Of a stretch of DNA of 64,000 bases, positions 63,601 to 64,000 are shown piece by piece. Each line of letters begins with the position of its first letter. Within the stretch, counting starts at the first letter, position 1. The stretch comes from Actinomycetes bacterium (GTDB lineage: Bacteria; Actinomycetota; Actinomycetes; Mycobacteriales; Mycobacteriaceae). The DNA lies in the NCBI GenBank assembly GCA_023404955.1, contig JAEXZY010000154.1:1-64000 (forward strand), written 5' to 3'. The translations under genes and the position numbers were made by a program. The notes under the pieces are model-generated. The model did no database searches and was not told where the DNA came from. It saw only the letters and a program-made list of their open reading frames with translations.

Positions 63601-63651
63601 GATGACGATGTATCGGTACTGGTACACCGTTCGACCCCACCAGGCGAACAC
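60622..63651 (-). CDS. mmpL3: trehalose monomycolate flippase MmpL3
   Basis: 1009 residues from GTG 63651 with GAGGAGC upstream. RND fold with twelve helices; proton-relay pairs Asp256-Tyr257 in MGLGIAVDYGLFMVSRFREE and Asp645-Tyr646 in VIWGLSTDYEVFLVSRMVEARE, the same numbers as the M. tuberculosis and M. smegmatis proteins. Essential transporter of trehalose monomycolate across the inner membrane for the mycomembrane. The C-terminal tail (about 740-1009) is Pro/Ala/Asp-rich and disordered, with SDPRSDPRSDPS repeats, and is longer than in M. tuberculosis (944 aa). Confidence 0.95.
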   Translation of the reverse strand: MFAWWGRTVYQYRYIVIGVMVALCLGGGVFGISLGQHVTQSGFYDEGSQSVHASVISDEVYGRDRTSHVVAILTPPDGKKVTDPAWQKEVTGELNKVVDDHKDQVVSWVGWLRAPDTTAETVQQMKTQDGSKTFISIPLKGDDDDTILKNYQAIEPQLEKVNGGNIQLAGLNPLASELTGTIGEDQKRAEVAAIPLVCVVLFFVFGGVVAAALPGIIGGLTIAGALGIMRLTAEFMPVHFFAQPVVTLMGLGIAVDYGLFMVSRFREEIAEGYDTETAVRRAVMTSGRTIMFSAVILVASSVPLLLFPQGFLKSITYAIIASVMLAAILSVTVLPAALGILGHNVDALGVRTLLRVPFFRNWKPMRVYLEWLAAKTQKTKTRAEVEKGFWGRLVNVVMKRPIAFAAPILIVMILLVIPLGQLALGGISEKYLPPDNKVRIAQEDFDKTFPGFRTEPLTIVVERQDGQPVTDQQLADVRAKAMTISGFTDPDNDPTKMWQERSVQEGGTKDPSVRTIQNGLISRNDAPQKIEELRSIAPPRGLDISVGGTPALEQDSIHSLFDRLPLMVVVLILTTTILMFLAFGSVVLPIKAALMSALTLGSTMGILTWMFVEGHGSGLMNYTPQPLMAPMIGLIIAVIWGLSTDYEVFLVSRMVEARERGMSTAEAIRIGTATTGRLITGAALVLAVVAGAFVFSDLVMMKYLAFGLLIALLLDATIIRMFLVPAIMKLLGDDCWWAPRWMKRVQEKMGLGETELPDERKRPLVRETAPAEALVGAGAPVAAPPRALPPHDPGHPAPDRAGVTTRIATAPRPGGPAGFSGPSGAGTTRLPGPPPRPPMPDQVSDSEPQTTRLSVAKNAVRNAVNSAADAVTQRGQRPAGPSGAPTPPQRDDREIESWLGDLRGTGSSPAAPATPSRPSGEPTRAMSDPRSDPRSDPSAAEPTTAIPAQRADDDVNDGEDDATRAIPTSRGSDADTATEKLNTRPDKDAPRRGGSGLSAQELLRREGRL

Positions 63652-63726
63652 GGTCAGCTCCTCATTAAGTCGTTGTTGAGTCTGTGATCATCGGCGCGCA
63701 CATCGCGACCAGGCTTACCCTCTGTT

Positions 63727-64000
63727 CTAGACACGAGACGCCAACAGCGAGGACAGCGGCCGGAACGGCTGCAGCCACGCGCCCTGCTCGGGTAGTGAAT
63801 CAAGCCCGATTCTCGGTAGCGGCTCCCGGAAGACACCAGGGATGTCCTCCAGATCGACGAACTCCAAGGTATCCGACGCTAACGCCCAACTGGCATGTTC
63901 GCGAAATCCGAGAACCTGGACGGCGACCCCGTCCCGGGCGATCTCCTCGAGCGGTTGCCGGAACGCCTGACCGTCCGCGGACGCCACGATCAGCCCCGCC
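63727..64000 (-). CDS. NYN/PIN-like domain protein (Rv0207c-like), 5' truncated by window edge
   Basis: C-terminal part only; the frame runs off the window end. The visible region begins GLIVASADGQAFRQPLEEIARDGVAVQVLGFREHASWALASDTLEFVDLEDI, the last part of an NYN-type RNase fold with the conserved D of SADGQAF and the final L-E-F-V-D-L-E-D-I strand. Rv0207c (242 aa) is next to mmpL3 in H37Rv. Probable RNA-processing role, by fold only. Confidence 0.7.
   Translation of the reverse strand, partial: AGLIVASADGQAFRQPLEEIARDGVAVQVLGFREHASWALASDTLEFVDLEDIPGVFREPLPRIGLDSLPEQGAWLQPFRPLSSLLASRV

Noticed and set aside
1..64000. tRNA, rRNA, CRISPR arrays, insertion sequences, prophage genes
   Set aside because: None were recognised on either strand while reading; no transposase or integrase motif and no regularly spaced repeats were found.

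Overview
The window is a high-GC actinobacterial chromosome segment that I read as a rapid-growing mycobacterium (Mycolicibacterium-like). The backbone gene order follows the Mycobacterium tuberculosis H37Rv interval Rv0176-Rv0207c: Mce-associated proteins, an LprO-position protein, pirin, SigG, monoacylglycerol lipase (Rv0183), Rv0184, Rv0185, O-methyltransferase Rv0187, ilvD, ricR, the L,D-transpeptidase Rv0192, zmp1, omamA/omamB (Rv0199/Rv0200), Rv0201c, mmpL11, Rv0203-type haemophores, Rv0204c, Rv0205, mmpL3 and Rv0207c. Synteny is recalled from knowledge of H37Rv and was not computed. No rRNA, tRNA, CRISPR array or insertion sequence was seen.

Layout. 1-3.8 kb: three Mce-associated proteins, a fructosamine-kinase-like gene whose 5' end carries a near-consensus parS site, and a secreted phosphodiester-glycosidase-like protein. 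3.9-12 kb: a 1949-residue secreted Ig-like/beta-propeller protein bracketed by 80-bp imperfect direct repeats, an SRPBCC protein and a lipoprotein sugar dehydrogenase. 11.9-19 kb: pirin/MarR, an ArsR/SRPBCC operon, sigG, and the Rv0183-Rv0187 block. 19-26.4 kb: an accessory cluster that looks like a complete mycosporine-like amino acid (UV-screening metabolite) pathway, mysA-mysB-mysC-mysD plus a HAD-like protein and a TauD-type dioxygenase, divergent from a TetR regulator and a phloroglucinol-hydrolase-like gene. 26.4-36.9 kb: small stress or SRPBCC proteins, a ThDP enzyme with a sodium-solute symporter, a CUT2 sugar ABC operon with two kinases and a LacI regulator, and a LysE exporter. 36.9-42.3 kb: ilvD, ricR with its copper box, UsfY-like protein, lipase, thiamine-binding protein and L,D-transpeptidase. 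42.3-46.3 kb: a five-gene MoxR/DUF58/DUF4129 operon. 46.3-64 kb: zmp1, omamAB, mmpL11, tandem haemophores, a PrrAB-like two-component system, an M23 lipoprotein, membrane proteins and mmpL3.

The most interesting content is the mycosporine-type cluster sitting in what is otherwise a conserved envelope-biogenesis neighbourhood. S7P cyclase (MysA), O-methyltransferase (MysB), ATP-grasp ligase (MysC) and D-Ala-D-Ala-ligase-like enzyme (MysD) are head-to-tail with overlaps or gaps of 7 bp or less. They are preceded by a HAD protein that has lost its nucleophilic Asp and followed by a 2-oxoglutarate dioxygenase. A 31-bp perfect-arm inverted repeat in the divergent promoter region is the obvious TetR target.

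Several genes show a TANNNT -10 box ending 6-8 nt before the start codon, the signature of leaderless transcription. This was used to choose several start codons.
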